Assembly (NCBI GenBank): GCA_028023455.1
Contig: JAQFVV010012400.1
Span: 14,997,490 to 15,061,489 of the forward strand
From: Epiperipatus broadwayi
Lineage: Eukaryota; Onychophora; Udeonychophora; Euonychophora; Peripatidae
Reading direction: 5' to 3'
Length of the DNA: 64,000 nucleotides
This document shows, one piece after another, positions 48,127 to 60,072 of this stretch; positions within the stretch are counted from its first letter, which is position 1; every line of letters starts with the position of its first letter. A program made the translations under genes and the position numbers. The notes under the pieces are model-generated. The model was given only the letters and a program-made list of their open reading frames with translations. It had not been told where the DNA came from and ran no database searches.

Positions 48127-48930
48127 TATTCTTACAGTCATTTACATAACATTCTTTTGGAATATATTTATATGAATATGTATACAAATTCATATAAACA
48201 TATATTAAACATTGTTGATATTAATACACATATATTAATCCTATTTATTACTATTAAGATAAGTTCTTTGTTTCAAACAACGACATATATTTGTGAAATG
48301 TAGATAAAATTTGGGATACATATCCAAACAATATTTTTTCAATTACAAATTGAACTCTAAATAAATTATAAGAAAAATTGGACAAAAATTTGGTATCACA
48401 TTTACAAATTTTAAAATAAGTAAAATTATTCATGTCTAATTAGAGAGGAAAATGATATCTAAATGTGCCAGCCTGTTTAATGTTTCATAATCAAGTTTCA
48501 AGAATGGTAACCTCCATTCATTATACTATATATTATTACAAATAATTTTAATTATCCTATAAATATATAGTGGCTACCAAATATGTAGTGCAGGTACTAT
48601 ACGGTATAATTAATTATTTTTAAAGATAAATGTGAAGTTTAATACTCCATCCAAATGGCAAGTTAAAAGAAAAAAAATCTACTCAATTTACAGAGATTTT
48701 TTTCTTATTTTACCTAACCAATAATTGATCCAGAATTGTTAATTCTTTACTCTTTCATTGTGCCAAATCGCATAGAGAACTAAATAAAAAGCAAACATTT
48801 AAAGGACAGATTATTATAGGCAATGACTGCATCATGGTTCTACCTTGAGGATTAGATTATAAATTTAGGAGAAAGAAGTTTTAGTGATGGATTCTTCAAA
48901 AAAGCCATTTAATATTTTGCCTTTATGTTG
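48127..48930. other. AT-rich stretch without a recognisable gene
   Basis: No supported feature lies between the SINE and the next foldback fragment. Confidence 0.5.
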
Positions 48931-49110
48931 GTGCAGTGCTCTCAAATCCAAGGCTCCTCACTGATGAAGGCCACAAGCCAGAAACTAGTCTGGGGATATT
49001 GGATGAGTTGGCACTAGATGGGGATTTTATGCACAAGCCTTTTGGCATCCATTGACTACTCTGGCTTGCTCTGAATGGCAATATGTATAGAGAGTTTTGC
49101 CTGTTTTAAT
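48931..49110 (+). repeat. Single arm of the foldback family with hammerhead-like core
   Basis: Contains gcagtgctctcaaatccaaggctcctca, then the core CTGATGA (48961-48967), ggccacaagcc hairpin, GAAAC (48981-48985), and continues through gggatattggatgag and gcacaagcc to gagttttgcctgtttt. There is only one orientation and no palindrome, so this represents the 3' part of a single unit. It is well preserved and useful for defining the unit. Confidence 0.85.
48955..48997 (+). ncRNA. Hammerhead-like ribozyme candidate of the foldback family
   Basis: UCCUCA (48955-48960) can pair with UGGGGA (48992-48997) as a 6-bp stem I, including one G-U pair. Between them lie CUGAUGA, stem II GGC/GCC with loop CACAA and an A-A mismatch at its base, GAAA and the self-complementary ACUAGU as a minimal stem III. 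The cleavage triplet would be GUC, the commonest natural hammerhead triplet, with cleavage after C48991. The A-A mismatch where G-C is usual is the main deviation. Confidence 0.5.
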
Positions 49111-49389
49111 ATTGTTATTTATGGTAAGGTGTCAGAGGGAAGATTTTATGAATTATAATATGGAACCTGTGATGTTCTTAAAGAATTCAAGCATATAATC
49201 TATAAAAGCAATGATTTTAATAGTGGCATATGGACACAAATTGTTCAAACTCTGAATAATATCCAACTTTTTAAAGGATTAAGAAGATCCATAAAAAATA
49301 TTGTGACAAAAAAAAAGCTCCCCCTGATAGACCAAGTATAAATGCTCAAAATCTGATACATAAAAGGAAAAAAAGCAACAATTCAGCAA

Positions 49390-50700
49390 TAAATTTTCAA
49401 GTAAAACAAAGTAATGTTTGAAGAAATAAGGAAATATGAAAATATTTAAAAGCAACATCTTTAAAAGAATTGAATATCTGGCATTCTGTAAAATGGAACA
49501 GAAAAAAAATAATAATGATATACAGAAATGTAGGTGTTAAGTGGCAAAAAAAAAAAAAAAAGAAAGCTATGGAAAAGACCAAAACATCTTAGTATTTGAA
49601 GAAAAAGTTATTTTGGCATTAAAAAGATGGGATTATTATTAATAAATGGGATATCTTGAAGAATATGGAAGATTTCCACAAAAAAATATGGTAAAGAACA
49701 AAAAAATAAAGTAAATCCTAAGATCACATTTTTTGAAATTACAAATATTTTAAATGAAGTAGTAAGACATGTAAACAAATCTATGAAGAATTGGAGAACT
49801 TAAAAAAATAACATGATAATTATATTTTTAAAAAGATGGTGAAGAATTAGAAAAATATTGTTGTATACTAAATTTTTAAATAATGAAGACATATCAGATC
49901 ATTGTAAAAATATAGTGATGACATTGATATTTCATAAAAATGAAAAGGAAGATATAACAAATTATAGACACATCAGTTCTATACAAGATCTTTACTAAGA
50001 TCATTATAACTCATTTACAGACAACTTTAGACTCAAAGCAATCAAAAGAAAGAGCTGGATTTAAAATTAGGAATACACAATAAATATCATAAAGTTCTAT
50101 AAAAAAAAATAATATGAATTGCCATTATGTTTCGGACTTGTGGATTCTGAAAAAATTTATGATTCCATAAGCATTTCAGTGGTGATTAGTTTTGCAACAT
50201 AATAATATAGACTTAGGATACCGACAGATTCTGAAGAATATTTATCAGAATACAATAGCAGTGATTAGATCAAATGAAAACACTAAAGAGATTAACAATA
50301 AAAGTATACAGTAGGATGATTACATTTCTCTAAAGTTTATAGCAATTTTACAAAAAAAAATTGTAGTTTAAAATGATAAACTAAATGAATAAAAATAAAT
50401 GGAAATTATTTAAGACATTTAGATTTTGCAGGATGTGATTGTGCAAGAGTATCAGATTGGTACATGAAAATAGAACTAAAGATAAATACTAAAAGACTAA
50501 AATAATATTATTGGTTTATCAAAAAAAAAAAGATACTGATAGCAATGATTTAGAAAACAATTAGAAATATCTCATTCAGATTATTAATACAAATGAAACA
50601 TAATGGATGATATTAATAATAGAATTAAATTTAGAGGTGCTTTTGATAGAAATAATATTAAAAAGATATGCATGAAAAAAAAAAAGATTTTTAATAAATG
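49390..50700 (+). pseudogene. Decayed RTE LINE fragment
   Basis: Corresponds to about 43130-44540 of the intact RTE element: aagaattgaatatctggcattctgtaaaatgg near 49465, aattatagacacatcagttc near 49960, tttcggacttgtggattctgaaaaa near 50130 (the motif A region), gacatttagattttgcagg near 50416 (before the FADD box, now lost) and gattattaatacaaatgaaaca near 50578. Many indels and stops make it non-coding. It ends where a second RTE copy begins at about 50705. Confidence 0.8.
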
Positions 50701-50704
50701 TTTT

Positions 50705-52198
50705 CTCAGTATAGTCTTTCTTCTCAGTTGCCTGATAATTCTTAATTAAAATATCATTTAAATTTTATTAAAAGCAGAATGAATGTGTGTATAAATAGTT
50801 TTTTTAAAAGAAAATATTTACAAACATGATAGACAAACTAAATTATTGCCCTTATTACCAGGAAACTATAAAGTCACCAGCCAAGACAGCATTCAAAAGC
50901 AGGGGATGCTGGAAATAATGTTAGTCTGCAGCTGTCATTTAATGATAACATGTTATTTAGGTACTTACAACTGGAAATCATTTTCAAATGAAGGAAATTT
51001 GTAACGCTTGGAAAAAGAACTGTCCAATATTAAATAAGACATTGTTTTGGACTTTGCAAAGTTAAAAGAAAAGGTGAAGAGGAAATTAATTTAAAAAGTT
51101 GACAGATATTTTACTACAAAGGCACAAATATAGGAATCACAAGTGGAGTGGGATTCATTATAGATAAAAACTGGAAGAATAATATTGTGGAGATTGATGA
51201 TGTATCAGACATAGTGGCAAGATTAGTTATTCAATTTAATGGAAGATATTAACTGCAGCTAATTCATGTTTATGCCCCAACATTTTCTTTGTGATGAAGC
51301 AGTAGAGGATTTTTAAATGGATATACAAAACATTTTACAATTATCGTGGAAGATGAAAGTACTCTGAATAAATTTAATTATAGTGATAGAAATAAGAGAG
51401 GATAGAGACTTGCGAAATTTGCAGAAAAAGAAAAACTGTGTGTTATAAATGTTTTCATTGAAAAAAATGCTAAATGGAAATATTAAAATGAAAGTATAAT
51501 AATATAGGATTACATTTTGACTAACAGAAATATGTATTTCAAAATTGTAACGTTCTTCTTAATAGATTCAATACATGAAATCATCAATGATAAGTGAGAT
51601 TTAAGATACATGTTAATGCAAAACCAAAGAGACAAAAATTATTTAAAAAAAAAAAACAGTGTTCACAGTTGATATTCCTAATCTTCAGAAACTTTCCAAT
51701 AAATTTAAATTAAAACTTTCAAATCATTTAAAAATATTTACAGACTTTGAAGATGGCTCAGATTTGAACATATATACACTATTAAGAACTGCAACAAAAA
51801 TAGCTGTGCAAAATCAACAATTTACCAGTAAATTTTCTATTGAGACAAGACAATATATAAAGAAAAGAAGGAATATAAAAATATACAAAAATGATGCATT
51901 AAGAAGAATATCTAAAGTATTATTAAGTGGTAGAAAAAAGAGTTAAAGATATAAAAAAAATACAACTGTGAATTAGCAAAAAAAAAAACATAGAAGAGAA
52001 AAAGAATATCAAAAGTATAAAACAATATCTTGGTATTGATAAGAACTTTATTTCTTTTATAAGAACAAAAGATGGAACTATTACTAAAAAGCTAGATGAC
52101 ATCATGAACTTTGTGGAAAAGTTCTATAAAGAATTATATTGCAATAAAGAATAAGAACACAAAGTATCATTTACAATTATCACATCTTCTGAATTGCC
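50705..52198 (+). pseudogene. Decayed RTE LINE, 5' segment (endonuclease)
   Basis: Similarity begins in the leader (tagtctttcttctcag) and follows the intact RTE through the endonuclease: gtacttacaactggaaatc near 50960, agtggagtgggattcatta near 51140, gatgtatcagacatagtggc near 51198 and tttatgccccaaca near 51268. The linker is partly open (51659-51946, VDIPNLQKLSNKFKLKLSN). At 52085-52120 this copy stays in one frame through the point where the intact element is frameshifted. It breaks at 52198 in the sequence atcttctgaattgcc, where the foldback element inserted. Confidence 0.85.
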
Positions 52199-53504
52199 AA
52201 TAAACATCACATGATCATTTCTTATGCTTGCTTATAACTGTTATTAAAACAGGCAAAACTCTATACATATTGCCACTCAATGCAAGCCAGAGTAATCAAC
52301 GAATGCCAGAAGGCTTGTGCATAAAATCCCCATCAAGTGCCTACTGATCTGATATCCCCAGACTAGTTTCTGGCTTGGGCCTTTGTCAGTGAGGAGCCTT
52401 GGATCTGAGAGCACTGCACCTAGACTTTAGGCTCTAATGCAACTCTCCAGCAGCCACATTTTATCTCTGCTTAACTACAAAACTATGAGTCTTAAATTGA
52501 AAACACCATATTTTCAATCCAAGCTCATTAGCGTATATAGTCATATAGGTCTGAAGTCAGTTCAGAGTAATCAATGGATGCTAAAAGGCTTGTCCATAAA
52601 ATTCCCAACTAGTGCCTACTCATCCAATATCCGCAGACTACTTTCTGGCTTGTGATCTTCATCAGTGAGGAGCCTTGGATCTGAAAGCACTGCACCTAGA
52701 TCTTAGGATCTAATGCAACCCTCCAGCATCCATCTTTTATCTCTGCTTAACTGCAAAACTATGAGTCTTATATTTTAACTACAAAATTATGAGTCTTTAA
52801 TTTAAGACTCATAATTTTGTAGTTAAGTAGAGATAAAAGGTGGCTGCTGGAGGGTTGCATTAGATCCTAAGATCTAGGTGCAGTGCTTTCAGATCCAAGG
52901 CTCCTCACTGACAAAGATCACAAGCCAGAAACTAGTCTGGGAATATTGGATGAGTAGACACTAGATGGAAATTTTATGCACAAGTCTTCTGGCATCCATT
53001 GATTACTCTGGCTTACATTGAGTGGCAGTACATATAAAGAGTTTTGCCTTTTTAATTACAGTTATAAGCAAGCATAAGAAATGGTGATCATATGATGTTT
53101 ATTGGCTTAAAATCAATCCTGCCTAATAAAATAGTAGTGGCTATGGTTATTAAAGAACCAAAGACAGCAAAATGCATAGGTACTGAATTGAGTTCAGACC
53201 TATATGACTATATAAACTGAGATTGAATTGAAAATATTATTCTGTTTTCAATTTAAAGCTCATAGTTTTGTAGTTAAGTAGAGATAAAAGGTGGCTGCTG
53301 AAGGGTTGCATTAGATCCTAAGATCTAGGTGCAGTGCTCGCAGATCCAAGAGTCCTCACTGACGAAGGCCACAAGACAGAAACTAGTCTGGGATATTGGA
53401 TGTGTAGGCACAAGATGGGGATTTTACACACAAGCCTTTTTTGCATCCATTGATTACTCTGGCTTGCAGTGAGTGGCAATACATATAGAGAGTTTTGCCT
53501 GTTT
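52199..53504. mobile_element. 1,306-bp foldback-family multimer inserted in the RTE copy
   Basis: ATCTTCTGAATTG flanks both sides (from 52184 and from 53505), and the RTE reading frame resumes directly after it, so the limits are certain. The insert starts ...aaacatcacatgatcatttcttatgcttgc and ends gagttttgcctgttt. Within it are four core-bearing arms: two in one orientation (52210-52440 and 52555-52745) and two in the other (52805-53090 and 53225-53504). The second pair is joined head-to-tail through gatcatatgatgtttattgg and caatcctgcctaa. It is therefore an inverted repeat of tandem units. It has no coding capacity. Confidence 0.9.
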
Positions 53505-54288
53505 ATCTTCTGAATTGTCCAGTATTTTTAACAATGAAATGAGACATGCAATTAAATGTATAAAGAAGGGAAAGCGCCAGCTAATGATTGAGTTATAATC
53601 AATATCTTAAAAGGAGATGAAAAAATAGAAAAACCAAAGGTCTAAATGATAAAATGTACTAAATGATTGGAAAAATGCAACAATGATAAAGAAGATATCA
53701 GAAATTACCGACCTATCAGTCTTTTATTAGTTGTCTATAAATTTTTTACCAAAATAATTATATCTTGTCTGTAGCAAATTTTGGATTATTATCAACCAAA
53801 AAACAAACAGGTTTTAAAAGTGATTTTAGTATAATGGAATCACATTCAAGTATCAAAAAAAGCTATAGAAAGATTCAATGAATACGAGTTATAATTATGC
53901 TTTGGAAATGTAAATTATGACAAGGCATTTGATTCTTTAAGCATTTCTACGGTAATTAAAGCATTGAATCATTAAGATATAGTCATATTCTGAAGAATAT
54001 TTATCAAAATGCAACAGCAATAATTAGATTCCATAGTAATATTGAGATTAACACAGAGAAGGTTCTAGGAAAGAGTAATTTCATATCATCTAAATTTTTT
54101 ACTGTTTTACAAGAAGTATATTGTGAACTAAAATGGGAAAGGAATAAAAGTGAAGATTATTTAAGTCATCCAGACTTTGCAAATGATATAATTGTTTTTG
54201 CAAATAATGCTTTGTTTTAGAAAATGTTATAAAAACTATCAAATGATAATAAAAAAGTAGGATAAATGCTAAAAAGACAAAAAATAAC
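53505..54288 (+). pseudogene. Decayed RTE LINE, middle segment (reverse transcriptase)
   Basis: Continues the copy interrupted at 52198: gagacatgcaattaaatgtataaagaagg near 53540, gaaattaccgacctatcagtc near 53701 (NYRPIS), attatgacaaggcatttgattc near 53915 (motif A) and agactttgcaaatgatataattg near 54170 (the FADD box now reading FANDI). It stops at 54288 in the stretch corresponding to KKTKVM, where a 3.9-kb insertion follows. The frame is broken repeatedly. Confidence 0.85.
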
Positions 54289-55399
54289 TATCATATCTCA
54301 CCTTGTCTTTCAATAATGGACTAGTCTAGATCTTGTCTTATCCAGATTAAGTTGAGCATTCATCACCTCAACCAATACATAGACAAATCGACAATGTATA
54401 GCCAATGCCAAGAATGGGCCAATAGACGATGATGCTCACTGAATCTGAATGTTTTCATTAGGGATAAGGACCTGGCAATAATATAATCAGTCTATTTGGA
54501 GAAAATGAGCTAAGAACTAGTTCCATAGTGAAGCAGTCAATCTTAGCTTAAGATTGTGCTTCATGTTTCTACCTACTAACCTGTGTTTAAATCCCTATTT
54601 CCCATCCTGCTCCTTTTGTCGTATATATATTTTTATGTATATGTTTGAGATGCGCGCCTAAATTATAAAATTTAATGTTTCAATAACATGTTTTAAAATT
54701 ATTATTAATTCTTTTTATTAATTATTAGTTCTTTTTTATTAAAGTATTATAGATGCGGCTCAAATATATATATAGGAGCAAAACTGACTAACAAAATATT
54801 GATGTTTTAAAATATTTATTATATGTCATTTTAACTTTCTCTTTTTAAATTGCTTGTTTTTCTATTAAACTGTATATTTTTTATAAAATCCAATATGGAA
54901 GATGTGACTGTTGTTAATTGTCCAAAAATAATTAAGGGTTGGAAGCACTATTGTTTTAATCTGGGGTAGGTATTTTTAATTAAAGTTTTTTTACTTAAAA
55001 TGGGATTAAGATTAGAGATACTTTTGTTAAAAACATGTTGTTAAATCTATTTCTAATTTGGAAATAGATTTGAATTTATTTTTGGATGTTATCTTACTGT
55101 TTCATCTTCAAAAACAACTGATAAAAGAAAAAGTATAAAATGACTGAATTTTGAATCAGAAGAGATTAGCTACTCTAGTGAAAATGATTATTAACATCGC
55201 GGTGAAACTTAAAATGATGTAGCAGTAAATCCACCACTCTTCAGCGGCCTCTGCCGCTACCGTAATATCCTGCTGCCCTGAAATGAAGAAAGGTCTAAAA
55301 ACGAACTTCAGTGTGCTAATAGACGCTTGCTGCCACAGGAAAACTTGCAATATTTTAAATTGAATTCTTAAAACTGCAAGGTAAATTATTTCAAACAGC

Positions 55400-55479
55400 C
55401 ACCATTGAAACTAAATCTAGCTTGCCTAGTTAATCTCGACACCATTGAAACTAAATCTAGCTTGCCTAATTAATCTCGA
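55400..55479. repeat. 40-bp tandem duplication
   Basis: CACCATTGAAACTAAATCTA... occurs twice back to back (55400-55439 and 55440-55479) with one base difference (tagtt/taatt). It lies within the 3.9-kb insertion. Confidence 0.95.
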
Positions 55480-56105
55480 ATTCTACTATGAAGTTTTCTC
55501 ATGTATTCTTTAACTTTGCCTTTTTTTTGTTTTAAATATATATGTAAATTGTTTTTCAATAATTTCTATAAATTTAATCCTATCTCATATGCTTTAACTT
55601 CTTTTTAATTTTGGTGCGGTCATTTATTTATATATTATTTGATTTATATATCTGCTTGCTTATTAATATGTCAATCTAAAACAATCTGACGAATTGAATT
55701 TTCTAAAAATCCTTTCTTCTTTTTAAGTAAGCCTTCATGAATCAAGTTTATTAACGTCCTCTTAAAATATAACGTATTGTTAATTAATACACTCACCAGA
55801 TTGTTTTTTGAGCCAACATTCTATTTATGTTTTAATATAATATATATATATATTTGTTTAACTCTGGATTTTCTACTGGAGTAAATCCAGAACTTAAGCT
55901 ACTTAACGCTTTGAAATCTTTTAAAAGGTTTTGTTTTTATTCAATTCTGAAAGAGTGACCCATTAATTATTTTCTATAACCGCCAGTCTTCTTATATTTT
56001 CCATACTCTTAAAATTTCAAATCTTGTATTTAAATATTTCAGTTATTGTAAAATCAATGAAGGTGAGATTGATTTATTTTAACTAGCAGAAAAAGGGATG
56101 GGAGA

Positions 56106-56229
56106 AAATCTTAATGTTTCTTTTACTAAATCAAATCTTAGCGCATATTTTATTAATTTGAAATCTAAATCTTAATGTTTCTTTTGCTAAATAAAATCTT
56201 CAAGTATATTTTAGTAAATGAAATCTAAA
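56106..56229. repeat. About 62-bp imperfect tandem duplication
   Basis: AATCTTAATGTTTCTTTT(A/G)CTAAAT...AAATCTAAA occurs twice with about 85% identity, within the 3.9-kb insertion. Confidence 0.75.
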
Positions 56230-56403
56230 TTTCTCTCTCTATATATATATTATAATTGCATGGCGTATTATAGTATTCAAACAAGGGTCATTTATTTTAA
56301 AGCAGTAAAATTTATTCAATGTTGTTAGAGACATGTATCATTACTGCGTTCCTGACATCTAGCATATCTTTGTATATATATATTACGTGCTTCTAATCTT
56401 CTA

Positions 56404-56488
56404 ATCTGGGGATTGCGACAAGTTCGAACCCATAGATTTCTTTTCGTACCTCATTCCATAGATAGTTGAGCTATCTGGAACCACATTT
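56404..56488 (-). repeat. Possible tRNA-derived SINE head
   Basis: On the minus strand ATAGCTCAACTATC (56464-56477) resembles an A box and D arm, and GGGTTCGAACTTGTC (56421-56435) a B box, with spacing of about 40 bases as in a tRNA. No tRNA fold with a good acceptor stem is evident, so this is a weak call for an eroded SINE. Confidence 0.4.
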
Positions 56489-58214
56489 ATTCCATATAAA
56501 ATGCCTCTGGCGGTGATTCCGTAAGTTTGGCACACGCTATGCATATTCACTTCGTATAGCTAAAAGGGCCACACCATGCCTATCCACTTTTCTCTAAGCA
56601 CTACCCAAGAAGGGGGTGTGAGATTTCATTTTCATCCAGAAGCACGATCTTTTTCTCTTAGTTATTTTTAAGCTATTATGTCAGCACCGCAAACTTCTTC
56701 ATATTATTATTATTATTTCTTTTGCTTCATGACCCAGTTTTAATCTCTAATATTAAAATTAAGCTTTGCTTAAAAGATATATATAAATGCCAATTACTTC
56801 TATTTTATTAATTAAATTTATTTCAATCATATACAATCCTATCTTCATAATTTATATATCTATATTTAAGAGTATCTATATGCCTTGGGGAAAATAAAAT
56901 GTTCGTCTTACTATTGTTAAAATAATTTGTCATTAAATATTTTGTCATAGGTTTAAATATAATCAAATGTTTTCAAATGTATTTTATGTATTTTCATGAC
57001 CATAGGGGCAGGAAAATAGTTTGTATTTATATCTGTAATGAATCTCAGAACGTTCCCCTAATATATATGTTAGTCACCACGTTTCTGAACCGTAAATCAA
57101 AGCGTTAATAGCAATTTTGTGTAACTTCTTTCTAATACTGATTGGCATCTTAATATTGGACCCAACAAAGATGTGTGTTTATTTGTAATATATTATTTAG
57201 CTAATAAAGAGCATATGAGAAATAATAGCATGAATGACACTATGTAATTATCTACCGCTTGCTCATTCACACACATACTAATGTACTTAATTTATAAATG
57301 TATAATAATTTGTCAGTATATTAAAATATATTATTGTCTAACTTATTTGAGTAGTTCAAATTCCTTTTTCCTCCACTTACACATATTACAGCCATGCTTA
57401 TATATCTTTTAGTTTAGTCATAGTAATAGATGTCTCATTGTCTTCTCAGCTTTGCTAGTCGGCCGGATTAAGATTAATTCTCATGTGCCATCACTATTAT
57501 GTTATTCATTAGGTGTTAGATCTGGGGCTTAGAGAGTGGGTTTGAATCCAGGCTGGTCCCTGACCTAAATCTTGGGCTTGACTGGGTTTGAACTTGTGAG
57601 TTCCAGCTCATGTTAGATGGATAAACAGGTTTTGACTGGCACAATAGTTGAATGGCAGTATACATGCTGTTCACCCATAACTATCATATAGCTCACATAT
57701 CCAAATGAAAATGATTCCAGCCAACAACTATCTGAATGGCAGTCTACACTTTCTAGAGAGAACTATTGTTGCAAAACTGAAGAGCAGTATGCATATTCTC
57801 CATACACTCTGGCTGAGAACTACTGTTGCATAGCTCAGCAGCAGTATGCACATTATCCAGTCACATAGCTGACTAGTCTATATGTCCAAGAGATAATTAT
57901 TGTTACAGAAATGAAAGACAGAATTTACATTCTCCAGACAATGTCTGTTAAGCAAAATGATTGAAGCAATGAGGCAAGTGCACATTCAGGACTAAAAACT
58001 GCTAGAACATGTTTTCATCAGGCATGGTGAAGTACAGACAGAAGTGTCATCAGACTTACTTACAAGGCAGGCTGTCACAATTTCACTCTAGAACTACGTG
58101 CTATAAATCGCCAGTGGTAACAAGCAGGAGCATAACCATTGTATATATTGTGACTATTAATAAACGAATTTAGACGTTTGTGTTTACATATATTAATTCG
58201 CCATAATCACAGCA

Positions 58215-58785
58215 ATAACATTCAATGGATTTTTCCAAGATAAGAAAATAAAGATTGTTAATGATGAATTGGAGAAGTTAACAACTACAAATACCTTGGT
58301 CAGATTATTAATACAGATGAAAATATTAATAGATGAAATTAATTATAGAATTAAACTCAAATGGAGTGTTTGGAGTAGAAAAATAATATTAAAAGTAAAC
58401 ATGCCTATATATTTGAAAAAGGTTTTTAATAAATGCGTTTTACCAGTTCTTACATATGGATGTGAGGCTTGGATAGTTAAAAGAAAAACAATACACAGAC
58501 TTCAGATAGAGATGTATATTAGAAGTAACAAGATTATCAGAAATAAAATTCATGGGCGAATGAACAAATAAGTATTACGGCCACCGATAGTACATGGACA
58601 GTTGAAATTTTAAACTGGATCTCAAGCGATTGTAAAAGACCTAAAAAGAGATCACATGCGAGATATATGGATGCAATAAAGAAGTTGTGTAGAAGAGAGG
58701 CTAGAGATCGGAGAAACCGAATTAAACTTGGAGAGATCTTCATCCTGAAGTGAATCGATAATCGCTGAAAATGATGATGAACTAT
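58215..58785 (+). pseudogene. Decayed RTE LINE, 3' segment
   Basis: Completes the copy split by the two insertions. It shows aataccttggtcagattattaatacagatg near 58289 (YLGQII), taccagttcttacatatgga near 58441 (LPVLTYG) and ggacagttgaaattttaaactggat near 58598, and ends cttggagagatcttcatcctgaag...gatgatgaac near 58780. The sequence at 58645-58665 lacks the extra base that frameshifts the intact element near 44842. The three segments total about 2.85 kb, close to a full-length RTE. Confidence 0.87.
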
Positions 58786-59965
58786 ATATAAATCATTAAA
58801 TTTTTAATCTTTCATTTTTAGTTGTCTATTTTTTTTAAAAAAAAGTTCTTTTCTTTACTTGCTTTCCTTTGTTGGCCATAAAAATTCTCCATTTATCACT
58901 TAGGAATATATGCGCATACATAGCAAATCGTTTTATACGACGAAGATTCGCCTCTTTACATATTTCATATAAAAAATTCACTCGTGTATGATTTAATTTA
59001 TTTAGATTCAAATGAATTACAAATATCAAACAATGTTTTTTTTTCCTATGGATTAAAAAATTAAGTAAAACTGTTATTTTTTTATTAATAATTTTTTAAT
59101 TAATCTGATTTGTCATCATGTCATTAAACATAATTTTATTCTCTGAGAACATCTGCTAAAAGGCAGATAATTTAAAGATTATGACAAATGAAATAATTGT
59201 TTTATAATGCAGTTTTCCTCCATCCTCACACCCCCTTTGAAAGTTGAATCAATATGAATGCTAGCTTCCAAGCATAACAAGATTGCAGCGCTGACAGCTA
59301 ATTAAAGAAATAATACGAATACATAATAGATATTTGAAAGATATAAACGGGCAATCATTTACATAATGCCATAAACAATAACAGTTTAATATTGAATATA
59401 CATACATTCACGCTATTAAAAATTCGTATTAAAAGTTTATTAACTTAATATTTTCTATCATTAGTTTATATATTAATGGATTTTGGCATATCTTTTTTTT
59501 ATTAAAAAAATGTCATGGTCTATTTGAACATATTTTTTTCCAATATTATTTTCCCGAGTTATTTAAAAAAGTAAACTAATTAACTGCTATAATTCCAATA
59601 TTTTTATAATAATTTTATTTTTTCATTTGGAATAATTTTCAACAAAAACTATCAGGACTTTCAGATTTATAGGGGAAAAAATTAAAATTAAATAAGTATA
59701 TGATGGCCAGCAATTGGTTTGATAGTAATATAAACACAACTAGGATAACGTGGCATATTATCAGAAATGTTATGTGGTGCCAGTAAAGTGATAATTAATG
59801 GAAATAATATGATTATACTTGGCCACTAGTAAAAAAATTTGCAAACTGTATTTATTAAATATTGTTGAAGATATATTATAATAATAATGTATAATTTGTG
59901 GTGAAAGGTGGCGAATTAGCACTTCTACAAATATTAAAAAAGCATTAAACTGGGGTATTTTTTGG
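58786..59965. other. AT-rich stretch without a recognisable gene
   Basis: No gene or named repeat was seen. It contains several A/T runs. Confidence 0.5.
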
Positions 59966-60072
59966 TTTTTTTTTTTTTTAATTGTCATAGCATCGGTCGG
60001 GACGCGAACCCGCAACCCGGGCAACTGCCTGCAAATGCAAAGCAGTCGCGCTGACCTCTCGACCACCAATGC
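59966..60072 (-). repeat. tRNA-derived SINE, minus strand, best-preserved head
   Basis: On the minus strand this starts GCATTGG and its head ends CCGATGC, a paired 7-bp acceptor. It has A box GGTCGAGAGGTCAGCGC and B box GGGTTCGCGTCC, and a long extra arm that recalls class II tRNAs (Ser or Leu type). It then runs into TATGACAATT and about 14 A (plus-strand T run 59966-59979). This is the copy closest to the source tRNA. The anticodon region is altered, so I do not name an isotype. Confidence 0.85.

Larger units (their letters stand above)
54289..58214. mobile_element. 3,926-bp non-coding insertion with 5-bp target duplication in the RTE copy
   Basis: The RTE copy ends at ATAAC (54284-54288) and resumes at ATAAC (58215-58219), so the intervening 3.9 kb is an insertion with a 5-bp duplication, the length made by LTR-retrotransposon integrases. 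The insert begins TATCATATC and ends CACAGCA. I see no protein frame and no convincing LTR pair, though tatcat(at)ctcac at the left end recurs near 57683, about 530 bp from the right end. The right end holds a polyadenylation-like AATAAA (58159). It is probably a non-autonomous or gutted LTR-type element, possibly with other repeats inside, such as imperfect ~60-bp reiterations around 57680-57900 (gcagtatgca...ctattgttgca). Confidence 0.65.

Noticed and set aside
57530-57605. B-box-like phrases gggtttgaatcc and gggtttgaacttg
   Set aside because: No matching A box or tRNA fold upstream; likely chance in a locally GC-richer stretch.
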